Origin: Staphylococcus sp. Marseille-Q5304
GTDB lineage: Bacteria > Bacillota > Bacilli > Staphylococcales > Staphylococcaceae
Assembly (NCBI RefSeq): GCF_943737015.1
Contig: NZ_CALSFP010000001.1
Location: 1-64,000 of the forward strand
Direction: 5' to 3'
DNA length: 64,000 bases
Positions within the stretch are counted from its first letter, which is position 1. Each line of letters starts with the position of its first letter. Made by a program: the position numbers and the translations under genes. This document shows positions 54,824 through 63,685 of this stretch, in pieces. Below the pieces are notes generated by a model. That model saw only the letters and a program-made list of their open reading frames with translations, was not told the origin of the DNA and searched no databases.

Positions 54824-55753
54824 ATGTTCAAACACAGAAGTTTAAAAATACTGGGTTTGATTGCCACACTTGCCTTAGCCATTGTGCTAAGTGCATGTGG
54901 TAATGGATCTTCTAGTCAGAAAAAACCTTCTCTTGGTAACAAAGATATAGAGATTCCATATGTGGCGACAGATAATTCTGCAGCCCGTTCCTTAGTTATT
55001 GCAGAAGTATTGAAAAAAGCAGGCTATGATGTGACGACAACACCTGTACAAGCAAGTGGTCCATTATATGCTGACGTTTCAGGCAATAAAGATGCTTTTC
55101 ATGCTTCAGGGATCTTCCCAACAGTTGATAAATCATACTACGATAAGTTCAAGAGTAAGATAACTAAGTATGATAAACACAGCTTTGTAGATGATGTGAA
55201 AGTTGGTTTAGCTGTACCACAATATGCACAAAATATTAATTCTATCAGTGACTTAAAAGACAACGAACAATTTGGTAAAGCTGTAAATCACAAAATTCAA
55301 GGAACTGATGCAAGAAACGGTGTGATGAAGGCTACGAAAGATGAAATTGGTTCGGGCGATCTAAAAGACTATGAACTTAATGAATCTTCAGACCAAGCAC
55401 AGTTCAAACAACTTCAAAAAGCACATCAAGCACAACAACCAATTCTATTCACAGCTATGGAACCGAGTTGGATTGCTAAAGAGCTGAAATTCAAAATGCT
55501 AGATGACCCTAATAAAATTTATGGTGATGATAACCAACATATTAATCTAGTATTTAATAAAGACTTTGAAAAAACACATCCAGCTGCATATCAAATTGGA
55601 ACACGTATGTCAGATGATTGGAGTCATTCAGACGAAGAAACAATAGCTAAGAAAATGTTCGTCGATCGAAAAAATCCTGAAGATGTAGCGAAAGACTACG
55701 TGGATAACAATGAAAATAAAGTAGATGACTGGATTAAAGATATTAAAAAATAG
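54824..55753 (+). CDS. glycine betaine/choline-type ABC substrate-binding lipoprotein (OpuAC-like)
   Basis: This 309-residue protein has a lipoprotein signal (VLSAC, Cys25) and the quaternary-ammonium binding fold of OpuAC/ProX: IEIPYVATDNSAARSLVIAE, FHASGIFPTVDKSYY, VGLAVPQYAQN and WIAKELKF. No ABC ATPase or permease is adjacent; its only operon partner is the MMPL exporter 17 bases upstream, which is unusual. AAAGGAGG precedes ATG 54824. A hairpin at 55833-55871 follows. Confidence 0.85.
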   Translation: MFKHRSLKILGLIATLALAIVLSACGNGSSSQKKPSLGNKDIEIPYVATDNSAARSLVIAEVLKKAGYDVTTTPVQASGPLYADVSGNKDAFHASGIFPTVDKSYYDKFKSKITKYDKHSFVDDVKVGLAVPQYAQNINSISDLKDNEQFGKAVNHKIQGTDARNGVMKATKDEIGSGDLKDYELNESSDQAQFKQLQKAHQAQQPILFTAMEPSWIAKELKFKMLDDPNKIYGDDNQHINLVFNKDFEKTHPAAYQIGTRMSDDWSHSDEETIAKKMFVDRKNPEDVAKDYVDNNENKVDDWIKDIKK

Positions 55754-55832
55754 TTGATAAAGATGCTGTTATATTTTTCATATAAATAAAACCTCCAAAG
55801 TTAATAAATAAAATTGTTAAATTCTCCAGACG

Positions 55833-55871
55833 ACTGGGACATTATCGTAAAGATATGTCCCAGTTTTTTAT
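55833..55871 (+). terminator. terminator of the MMPL/SBP operon
   Basis: ACTGGGACAT pairs with ATGTCCCAGT, followed by T6. Confidence 0.88.
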
Positions 55872-55995
55872 AAAAGTATACGCTAAAATATAATGTGCGC
55901 TATTACATTTTGGAAAAATACGAATAATTGTGGTACCTTAAATTTATTGAAATTTATAGTTCGAGAAAATGTAGGCGTTAATGAGGAGTGTTGGA

Positions 55996-56547
55996 ATGGA
56001 AACTTCTGCACAAAAAAGAACCGTCAGACATATTATTAGTACATCTTATCAACTATTAGAACATCATTACTTTGATAGCGTTACCGTACAACAAATATGT
56101 CAGGAAGCGGAAATCAATCGAAGTACCTTTTACCGTTATTTTGAAGATAAAAATGATTTATTGTACCATATTATGCAATATATTGGAGAATTACTATTTG
56201 GTACCAAACATATACATCAAAAGCGAAACGCGATTGAGAGTTTATTTCATTACATTGATGATCACCGAAGTACATTCAGACATTTATTACTTTCTTCCAA
56301 ACAAGAGGATGTCTTCCGTGACTTCCAACAAATTATTAGCAATGAAATGTTTGAAGGGGCTTTTGCTAAAACGGATTGCGAAGAACACGAAGATGAACTT
56401 GCCGCTCATATTCGTGAGTCACGATTCCCGCATTTAATTTGTGATGTAAAGAGTATGATGTTAGTTGAAGTATTGCGTCAATGGTTGGTCCATAAATATG
56501 AATTTACACCGAAAGAACTCATAAAATTTATAGAAGAAGAATTATAG
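55996..56547 (+). CDS. TetR-family transcriptional regulator
   Basis: This 183-residue regulator has an N-terminal helix-turn-helix (VTVQQICQEAEINRSTFYRY) and a C-terminal ligand domain typical of the TetR subfamily found near FarR and related repressors. ATG 55996 follows GAGGAGT. It is a candidate regulator of the upstream MMPL operon, although it has its own promoter region (55872-55980). Confidence 0.85.
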   Translation: METSAQKRTVRHIISTSYQLLEHHYFDSVTVQQICQEAEINRSTFYRYFEDKNDLLYHIMQYIGELLFGTKHIHQKRNAIESLFHYIDDHRSTFRHLLLSSKQEDVFRDFQQIISNEMFEGAFAKTDCEEHEDELAAHIRESRFPHLICDVKSMMLVEVLRQWLVHKYEFTPKELIKFIEEEL

Positions 56548-56556
56548 ATAAAAAAA

Positions 56557-56596
56557 GAGATTTTTGCAGAAACTACTGCAAAAACCTCTTTTTTTG
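56557..56596. terminator. bidirectional terminator
   Basis: AGAGATTTTTGCAG pairs with CTGCAAAAACCTCT, with A and T runs on either side. Confidence 0.85.
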
Positions 56597-56610
56597 GGGG
56601 TTACGCTTCA

Positions 56611-57000
56611 TTATTTAATAATTGTATTTTGGAATACGAAGCTAGGCTCAGCACCTAATATTAATAAAAACATTTGTGAGTAAGTCACGTTTTGATAATC
56701 ATTAACGAGTTCTACAAAAGCGTTAAACTCTGGATGCGTGCTTACCTTTTTAACTTCACCTTCGTATAAATCTAGTACTGAATTACTAATTAATGCGGGT
56801 CTATTTAACTCTAATGTCTTTTCATCGTTTGAAAAAATTAAGAGCCCTAAATATTTATATGGCACACTTAATTGTCTTGTGAGACTGGCAATATATTCTA
56901 AATTGCTAAATAAATCAGGGTTAGATTTTCTTAATTCGTCGAAATCTTGAGTTAATTGATTTAGTTCTTCCATTTCATTTTTTAATTTAATCATCTTCAA
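56611..57000 (-). CDS. conserved small protein of unknown function
   Basis: This 129-residue soluble protein starts at TTG 57000 (GGAG 6 bases upstream) or ATG 56994. It has a helical N-terminus (EMEELNQLTQDFDELRK) and a mixed alpha/beta C-terminal part. No family is recognised. It begins 3 bases after the thioesterase gene, so they share an operon. Confidence 0.6.
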   Translation of the reverse strand: MKMIKLKNEMEELNQLTQDFDELRKSNPDLFSNLEYIASLTRQLSVPYKYLGLLIFSNDEKTLELNRPALISNSVLDLYEGEVKKVSTHPEFNAFVELVNDYQNVTYSQMFLLILGAEPSFVFQNTIIK

Positions 57001-57003
57001 TCA

Positions 57004-57528
57004 CTACTCCACTTCCCAAGGTTTATTGATATCTAATGCTTCTAGAATTAACTTACTTTGCTTTCTTTTATTTCTACGAATTTCTGCTCTTTCTGCGCCG
57101 TGATCGTATAAAAACTGTTCCTCATCCGTTTGGGGTTTAATTTTAGGGATTGTAATAGGCTTTTTATCCTCATCTAGGGCTACGAAAGTAAGAAATGCAA
57201 TGGCAGCAATCTTTCTTTCTGCTGTAATCATATCTTCTGAAATCACTTTACAGAAGATTTCCATTGATTTTGTTCCCGTATAAACGACAGAAGACTCAAT
57301 ACAAACGGAATCAGATTGTGTAATGGGGTGTAAAAATTCTACAGAGTCAGTTGAGGCTGTAACACATTCTTTAACTCTGGCATGTCTACGTGCTGATAGG
57401 GTCGCGTTATTGTCGATTTTCTTCATCAATACGCCACCGAAAAGGGTATTGTAATTGTTCAAGTCATTAATCAAAACTTGATCCGTACTGACAATCTTAC
57501 TTTCTTTAGGGTACTTATATCTTTCCAT
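57004..57528 (-). CDS. acyl-CoA thioesterase, hotdog fold (YkhA/YciA-like)
   Basis: This 174-residue protein has the acyl-CoA thioesterase II-like signature NTLFGGVLMKKIDNNATLSA (residues about 28-47) with the catalytic Asp/Asn region, VEFLHPI and an AFLTFVALDE strand. It hydrolyses acyl-CoA in the cytoplasm. ATG 57528 has GGGAG 8 bases upstream. The C-terminal 40 residues are highly charged. Confidence 0.88.
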   Translation of the reverse strand: MERYKYPKESKIVSTDQVLINDLNNYNTLFGGVLMKKIDNNATLSARRHARVKECVTASTDSVEFLHPITQSDSVCIESSVVYTGTKSMEIFCKVISEDMITAERKIAAIAFLTFVALDEDKKPITIPKIKPQTDEEQFLYDHGAERAEIRRNKRKQSKLILEALDINKPWEVE

Positions 57529-57637
57529 CAAAAAACTCCCGTAATATTTATTTTTACGTATTATAGTTTATGTGATGAGCAGATAAATATAAAATATCCA
57601 TTTTTTATAAAGGTATAAATTTCACAAATGACCTTAG

Positions 57638-58528
57638 CTAATATTTTTTTAGTAAATAGTTTTCTTGAATAAACTTAATCCAATTTTTAGTTAAGGAATC
57701 AACAATGACATCTTTTCTCCAAATAATAGCCAATTCCCATTTCATCGTTGGCTCGTTAATGTCGATTGTGAGTAAATCGCTATCCAGCAATTGCAAAATA
57801 CCTTCAGGCAAAATACAGATTCCCATATTATTGAGTAACATTTCTTCAATAAAGCTCCATTGCGTTGATTCAAAGATGACATTCGGATTGAAATTATGAT
57901 TACGACACGTATTAATAATTTTGTCATTTAAGAAAAAGTCAGAACTAAATAATATGAATTCTTGATCCTTTAAATCTTGTATATCAATCGATGATTTACT
58001 AGCTAGTTCATGGTCTTTATGCACCACTAACTTTAGACGCTCTTCCAATATAGAGAAATTATCGAATATCTCATTATTTGTAGGCAACACAGTAATCCCC
58101 ATATCAAGATCACCATAATAGATATCATGCTCTATTTTCTTACTACCGTTTTCGAAAAGTTGGAAAGAGACATTAGGATACAATTTATGAAATTGTGAAA
58201 TCAATTTAATTAACTTTCTAATGTTAATAATAGTCGGAATACCAATTTTAAGATGACCTGTTTTCATTTCTAATAAATTACTTAACTCATTTGGGATATT
58301 ATCATACATCTTCAACATTTCTTTACATTGAAAGAAAAACGCTTCTCCAGCATCAGTTAAGTAGATTTGATTCTTATACCTTCTAAATAAAGTAACTTCA
58401 AGTTCATTTTCAATTAATTTAATTGTATTACTGATCGTAGGTTGCGTAATAAAAAGCTTTGCTGCAGCTTTGGTCATACTCTTTTCATTTACAACCTCTA
58501 CAAAATACTGCATATGTTTGAGTTCCAA
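57638..58528 (-). CDS. LysR-family transcriptional regulator
   Basis: This 296-residue protein starts at TTG 58528, preceded by GGAGGG, reading into the standard ELKHMQYFVEVV start and the helix-turn-helix (KAAAKLFITQPTISNTIKLI). The effector domain spans about 90-290. The pattern resembles CidR/CynR-like proteins; the target is unknown. It is divergent from the 539-residue gene 400 bases away. Confidence 0.88.
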   Translation of the reverse strand: MELKHMQYFVEVVNEKSMTKAAAKLFITQPTISNTIKLIENELEVTLFRRYKNQIYLTDAGEAFFFQCKEMLKMYDNIPNELSNLLEMKTGHLKIGIPTIINIRKLIKLISQFHKLYPNVSFQLFENGSKKIEHDIYYGDLDMGITVLPTNNEIFDNFSILEERLKLVVHKDHELASKSSIDIQDLKDQEFILFSSDFFLNDKIINTCRNHNFNPNVIFESTQWSFIEEMLLNNMGICILPEGILQLLDSDLLTIDINEPTMKWELAIIWRKDVIVDSLTKNWIKFIQENYLLKKY

Positions 58529-58927
58529 CGTGTCTTTCCCTCCTATTATCCAAATGCGCTCAATCACATTTTATATAAATATTACTTTTCTTAGTCTATA
58601 AATCTATTTTATACCCTGCGTGTGTTTGGTGAAAGCCAACTTATCGAAAAGAGGGGCATAATTATTAATCTGAGTAAGACAGAATAAAAATGCTAGTAGT
58701 TAAAAGTTTATTTAAAGTAAATTGAAAATATTTTAAAGTATAAACGTACAGTCACTCAAATGAAAAAATAATTTATGATTATATATCATCAAAAAGTGTA
58801 GTTTGTATTCATATTTAGCTAAATTTAATGTAAAATACAAGTAAATATTCAGTTAGTGTTAAATATAATTGTAAAAAACTAAAGAACCCAAATATTATTT
58901 GAAAATATTAGAAAAGAGGTTAGTCTT
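58529..58927. other. long divergent intergenic region
   Basis: AT-rich with no ORF. It probably carries promoters for the LysR gene (minus) and the 539-residue gene (plus; AAAAGAGG at 58912-58919). No clear operator palindrome is visible. Confidence 0.4.
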
Positions 58928-60547
58928 TTGATTTTAGGAGATAGAATTAAACAACTATTACAAAAGTTAAATGATAGTCAACTTACATATGAATATGCCT
59001 TCCTTAGTTTAGGTAAGGCAAATATGAAAGCATCTGTGAAAATTTTAAAAAACCCTAGATATCTTGAAAGAGATATTAAAAAGCAATGTGAAAAGTTCAA
59101 AAAGCAAGCGGGTGTTGTACCACAATGGATAAAATTGGACGTTGTAACAGAAACAAAACAGGTCTTGTTTGATGATGTTATTGCAGAACTCATTGCTACA
59201 CGACGCAATTATGTTGATTTTGGCGTGGCGTTAGATAAATATTGGAATCTGGCATTTTTACCTGAAGAAATTAATGCAAATGCATTTGTTCGACCTGCTA
59301 AAAATGATAAATCGAAATTCATTTTTTCAGATGAAAACGTCAACAACTACTTAAAAAAATATACGACACATAAAAAAGCTTTTTCATATGATTTTTATCA
59401 AGGTAAAGAAGTTACTAAATTTTATACACAAGGGTTTATTCAAGATGGCGAGGAGACATACAAACTGGGTGAGAGTGGCTACACTAAAAACCTACGAGAA
59501 GTAAGCCATTTACCAGAAGAAATTGACCGTATGTTAAATCATAGTGTTGAATATCTAAAAGGGATGATTCAACCAAATGGTAAATATCATTACGGATATT
59601 TCCCACATTTTGATAAAAATATAAACTTCTATAATAACTTAAGGCATTCATCTTCAACTTATGCATTAATTGAAGGTCTCAATTATTTAGGAAAATCAAT
59701 AAGTCCTGCTGAAAAAGCAATTGATTATCTTATTGAGCATTATACTTATGAATCTGGAGAGGCAAGTTTCATTTATGATGATACAAATCAAATGAATGAA
59801 ATAAAATTAGGTCAAAACGCTGCGTTTATTTTTGCAATATGTGAATATTTAAAACATAACCCGGGAAATACGAGATATTTAAATGTGGCTCAAAAAATAG
59901 CAAACGGTATTTTACAGATGATTAATTTAGAAACTGGTGAAACAACGCATGTGTTAAATTATCCAGACTTATCAGTTAAGGAAAAACACAGAATTGTTTA
60001 TTATGATGGTGAAGCAGCTTTAGCTTTACTCAGACTTTATCAAATAGATAATAATACGCAATGGTTAGATGCAGTGAAATGCTTATTTGAGTACTTCATC
60101 GCACACGATTATTGGAAATATCATGATCACTGGTTAGGTTATTGTACGAATGAATTAGTTCAGATTGAGCCAGAAGAAAAGTATTACCGTTTTGGAATTA
60201 AAAATGTTAGTGATTATTTAGATTATATGCGTCAAAGAGAGACGACTTATCCTACGTTTTTAGAAATGTTAATGGCCACGTATCGTTTAGTAGAAAAAGC
60301 CAAGGCTACAGGTTATGGACATTTAGTAGATACATTGATTGATGAAGAAAAATTTATTGAGACTATTCATATACGTGCAGATTATGAACGAACTGGTTTC
60401 TTTTATCCAGAAATTGCTATGTACTTTAAAAACCCGGCAAGAATTTTAAATACATTTTTCATAAAACACCACGGTTATCGTGTCAGAATTGATGATATTG
60501 AGCATTACGTATCAGGTTACGTTCAATATCAACATGTATTCAAATAG
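58928..60547 (+). CDS. large cytoplasmic protein, (alpha/alpha) toroid glycosidase-like
   Basis: This 539-residue protein starts at TTG 58928. The C-terminal two thirds (about 200-520) contain repeated paired helices with motifs such as LRHSSSTYALIEGLNYLGKS, RIVYYDGEAALALLRLYQ, and WLDAVKCLFEYFIAHDYWKYHDHW, which suggest a six-hairpin glycosidase or epimerase barrel. Acidic residues in these loops could be catalytic. The N-terminal 190 residues have no recognised domain. It is followed by a small membrane protein gene 47 bases later. I cannot assign a substrate. Confidence 0.55.
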   Translation: MILGDRIKQLLQKLNDSQLTYEYAFLSLGKANMKASVKILKNPRYLERDIKKQCEKFKKQAGVVPQWIKLDVVTETKQVLFDDVIAELIATRRNYVDFGVALDKYWNLAFLPEEINANAFVRPAKNDKSKFIFSDENVNNYLKKYTTHKKAFSYDFYQGKEVTKFYTQGFIQDGEETYKLGESGYTKNLREVSHLPEEIDRMLNHSVEYLKGMIQPNGKYHYGYFPHFDKNINFYNNLRHSSSTYALIEGLNYLGKSISPAEKAIDYLIEHYTYESGEASFIYDDTNQMNEIKLGQNAAFIFAICEYLKHNPGNTRYLNVAQKIANGILQMINLETGETTHVLNYPDLSVKEKHRIVYYDGEAALALLRLYQIDNNTQWLDAVKCLFEYFIAHDYWKYHDHWLGYCTNELVQIEPEEKYYRFGIKNVSDYLDYMRQRETTYPTFLEMLMATYRLVEKAKATGYGHLVDTLIDEEKFIETIHIRADYERTGFFYPEIAMYFKNPARILNTFFIKHHGYRVRIDDIEHYVSGYVQYQHVFK

Positions 60548-60594
60548 AGCTACTCATTTAAAGTTGATATAAGTCATAGAAGGGAGTCGGTGAT

Positions 60595-60849
60595 ATGACT
60601 GAAAATAAAAACACTCAAAAATCAACAGAAAATAAAAAAGGTCAAACAGTAAAAGAACAACACGACGATGATAATAAAAGTGATATAGATAAAGAAATTG
60701 AAGCCGAATTATTGCAGTATTTAAAAGAACGTGAAGAAGGAAAACATGAAGAAAAGCAAGAAAAGAAAAAATACACAACTGCAATGTTTTTTGTAATGTT
60801 AGTCATTGCGGCCATATATATTTACAAATATATTCATCATTTAATATAA
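60595..60849 (+). CDS. small single-span membrane protein with charged N-terminus
   Basis: This 84-residue protein has a highly charged Lys/Glu-rich N-terminal 60 residues and one C-terminal transmembrane helix (YTTAMFFVMLVIAAIYIYK). GAAGGGAG precedes ATG 60595. It is probably cotranscribed with the 539-residue gene, perhaps as its membrane partner. A hairpin at 60889-60927 ends the unit. Confidence 0.6.
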   Translation: MTENKNTQKSTENKKGQTVKEQHDDDNKSDIDKEIEAELLQYLKEREEGKHEEKQEKKKYTTAMFFVMLVIAAIYIYKYIHHLI

Positions 60850-60888
60850 ATAAAGAATGAAGAAGATGTAAAATAAAATCATGACAGA

Positions 60889-60927
60889 AATAAGCTCCTA
60901 CACATTTATTAGTGTAGGGGCTTATTT
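60889..60927 (+). terminator. terminator
   Basis: AATAAGCTCCTACAC pairs with GTGTAGGGGCTTATT around ATTTATTA. Confidence 0.82.
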
Positions 60928-61063
60928 ATTTATAAAGATACGTTTTGTCTAGAAGAGGGAAATAAAACTTAAATAAAAATGCATAGTAGACTAAAAATAA
61001 GTCGTTAATTATCAATTTATTTTTATATAATTGTAAATGATAAAGTTTATGTAAATAATATTG

Positions 61064-61092
61064 TTTACGTCATTTTATGGTGCTATTATAAA
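61064..61092 (+). promoter_or_regulatory. promoter of the bacteriocin gene
   Basis: TTTACG (61064-61069) and TATAAA (61087-61092) are 17 bases apart, about 50 bases before the bacteriocin ATG; AGGAGG at 61127-61132 is its ribosome site. Confidence 0.6.
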
Positions 61093-61140
61093 ATACGTTA
61101 ATGATGCATCGTTAACAATTATTATAGGAGGTTTGTATTA

Positions 61141-61533
61141 ATGAAAAAACAACTTTTACTTGCTTCTGTTTTTACTGTTGGCATCTGTGGTTTAGGAGTG
61201 ATAGGTAATGCGAATGCAGAAATGACGGACTCTAAAGGAGGTTCTGAAAGTGTAGATGATTATCATGGTTTAAAGTCTTCAAAAACATATGATAGAGGTA
61301 TTTCTCTACGATCAATCCAACTAGGAAAAATATCTGGTGGATATTGGATAAGAGGGACTACTAGTAAATATGTTAAATCCAAATACAAACATTATAAGGG
61401 CTATGGTTATGCTTCGGTTATAAATGGAAATGGCGTCCACAAAGACGGAGGGTGGCAAAGTAAAGGTCATTGGTCTAATGCTGTTTTGAAAAAAACAAAG
61501 CACGGAAACAAAGCTTTTTATGACCACACATAA
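61141..61533 (+). CDS. lactococcin 972-family bacteriocin precursor
   Basis: This 130-residue precursor has a Sec signal peptide (MKKQLLLASVFTVGICGLGV, predicted cleavage after NANA at about 26). The mature part carries the family pattern GGYWIRGTTSKYVKSKYKHY, ASVINGNG, GWQSKGHW and GNKAFYDH. Lactococcin 972 blocks septum formation by binding lipid II. The mature peptide here is longer than the 66-residue prototype, with an extra polar N-terminal segment. It is followed by the typical partner membrane protein and ABC ATPase genes. Confidence 0.92.
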   Translation: MKKQLLLASVFTVGICGLGVIGNANAEMTDSKGGSESVDDYHGLKSSKTYDRGISLRSIQLGKISGGYWIRGTTSKYVKSKYKHYKGYGYASVINGNGVHKDGGWQSKGHWSNAVLKKTKHGNKAFYDHT

Positions 61534-61557
61534 CCAAACTATGAAATAAATAAGAAA

Positions 61558-61612
61558 AGGGACATAGAAAATTTAGAGAGATAATGCCCTTTAGTGAAAA
61601 TTTTCTGTCCCT
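61558..61612 (+). promoter_or_regulatory. stem-loop between the bacteriocin and its partner genes
   Basis: AGGGACATAGAAAATTT pairs with AAATTTTCTGTCCCT (one bulge) around a 23-base loop. There is no T-run after it, so it may attenuate or protect the mRNA rather than terminate, setting higher bacteriocin expression. Confidence 0.6.
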
Positions 61613-61641
61613 AGTTATTCTGTGAAAGGTAATTTATATTA

Positions 61642-63684
61642 ATGAAAAAAATATTGCTATTTTTATTGGTCTCAATTACGTTTATGTGCAGTTTAGTAAT
61701 CGTAAACTCTGTTAAGGAACTATCTTATTATCAAGCTGTCATAAAAGATCATGATAATTTTGTTTTTAATTATTCGGAGAAAGAAAAGAAACATACTAAA
61801 GATGCTGCTCAATACTTTAATAAAATTGCCCAAAAGTACCATGTAGGTTTAACCAAAGTTACATATTTAAGTAATCATCGTATTCTATTAAATACTAATG
61901 AAAAAAGACTACTTAATCAAAGGGATAACCATCATCAGTTACATATATTTGATAGTAAACTTCATATCGATGTTGAAAATATAAAATCAACAAAGCATAT
62001 TTCCGAAGTGGGGACATATTTCATAACAGGTGCCAATAAAGACAAAAAAACTGTTATTTCACTCATCAACAAATATGTGGGAGAAACAATAAACCAAACC
62101 CCTCCGAGTATTTTATCCTATTTGACTTTAGATCAATATACTTTATCATTAATTTTTTTATTAATTCTATTAATTTTCATTGTTTATTGTCACTATTTAC
62201 AGCGTAATAAGCAAAACTATAAAGTACTTTCAGATTTAGGATACGGATCGCATCATCTTTTTTCATTTGTAATTCGTGATTTGAAATGGACATTTTTGAG
62301 TTGTATTTTAATTTCTGTCGGAACTACATTTATTGCTTACATGGTTATTTATAGAGATTTACATATCATACAATTATTAGCTATCGCGTGTTCCGTAATC
62401 GTTTTGACTTTCATTTCACTAAGTTTCATTACAATTATTATTTTAAAGATATATCAAAAGAAATTTTTTGAAAACCAGATCTCTACAAAGCTCAATCTAA
62501 TACTATATCTATATATTTTACTTGGGTTTATAACGGCAATCTTTTTTACGACCTCGACGCATCAAATAATTAAGAATAATCATGATCTTCAGTCTAAAAT
62601 CCCTTCACTTAAAGGGTGGAAAAATACGAAAAATGTTTATCAGACAAATGTGCAAGACAATGGAGCTACTTTTAATAAAAAAATTGAATTAGCTCAAGAT
62701 AAGAAATTCGATCATTTATTAAAAAGTAAAAATAACCCTGGATTTTTAATCGATACTGAAAATTTTGAAGGCGAAAATACAGATATTCCATTATATGAAT
62801 TAAATGAAGATAAAAATAAAAATATTGAACCTAGTGGGAAAACAATCATCGTCGATCAAAATTATCTCAAACGTCATCATATATTTACTTATAAAGGTCA
62901 AGATGTTTTGGAACGCATTCATTATAATAAATATACAAGAAATATATTGGTGCCAATCAAATTGAAACGTTATGAACATGAAATTATAAAGAATTTTACT
63001 GAAGATTTTAAAATGAAACGCACATTGTCTAATAACATTAAGAAAGATCGAGCTCCAGCTCATATAAATATTATTTATGTAAGAAACAGTTCAAAGTATC
63101 CGACTTACAATAGTGATATAGGGGGCGAAAATAATACAATAGTAGCACCTATAGCGATAGTTGAAACAGGAAATACACACATTAGAAACAATATGCATTA
63201 TATGACGATGTGTTATTTCTTTGAGAGCAAAAAAGATAATCCTTATGATAGTTTGAAACCTTTATTGACAAAATATGACTTACTGGCAGACATAACTTCT
63301 ATAGAATCGGTCTATGACACCAAAGTTAACGATATCAATGATATAAAAAAGGAAATTGTTAAGTACAGTTTACTAGCATTCATTACGTTAATTTCATTTA
63401 TTATTTCCATACTTACGGCTATTCATTTATATTTTGTAAATTCCAGATATGAAATTTTTATTAAAGATAGTTTAGGATACTCCATTTGGAATACGCACAA
63501 ATATGTATTTCTGTTATTCGCAATTGTTAACATATTGCTACTTAGTTTATTTTTACAAAAGTATCCCGTGATGAGTTTATTCATCTTTAGTGGGGTGTTT
63601 ATTTTCGAAATGATTGTCATATCTATAGAATTTTTAATACTGAATCGAAAGAACCAGAATGCTATTTTGAAAGGAAAAGAATGA
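61642..63684 (+). CDS. bacteriocin-associated integral membrane protein (lactococcin 972 cluster)
   Basis: This 680-residue protein has helices near the N-terminus (3-22), four in the middle (about 165-310) and three near the C-terminus (570-675), with two large extracellular loops, an FtsX/MacB-like layout. It matches the large membrane protein (DUF1430 type) always found with lactococcin 972-like bacteriocins, serving immunity or export with the adjacent ATPase. It ends one base before the ATPase ATG. Confidence 0.88.
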   Translation: MKKILLFLLVSITFMCSLVIVNSVKELSYYQAVIKDHDNFVFNYSEKEKKHTKDAAQYFNKIAQKYHVGLTKVTYLSNHRILLNTNEKRLLNQRDNHHQLHIFDSKLHIDVENIKSTKHISEVGTYFITGANKDKKTVISLINKYVGETINQTPPSILSYLTLDQYTLSLIFLLILLIFIVYCHYLQRNKQNYKVLSDLGYGSHHLFSFVIRDLKWTFLSCILISVGTTFIAYMVIYRDLHIIQLLAIACSVIVLTFISLSFITIIILKIYQKKFFENQISTKLNLILYLYILLGFITAIFFTTSTHQIIKNNHDLQSKIPSLKGWKNTKNVYQTNVQDNGATFNKKIELAQDKKFDHLLKSKNNPGFLIDTENFEGENTDIPLYELNEDKNKNIEPSGKTIIVDQNYLKRHHIFTYKGQDVLERIHYNKYTRNILVPIKLKRYEHEIIKNFTEDFKMKRTLSNNIKKDRAPAHINIIYVRNSSKYPTYNSDIGGENNTIVAPIAIVETGNTHIRNNMHYMTMCYFFESKKDNPYDSLKPLLTKYDLLADITSIESVYDTKVNDINDIKKEIVKYSLLAFITLISFIISILTAIHLYFVNSRYEIFIKDSLGYSIWNTHKYVFLLFAIVNILLLSLFLQKYPVMSLFIFSGVFIFEMIVISIEFLILNRKNQNAILKGKE

Positions 63685-63685
63685 G

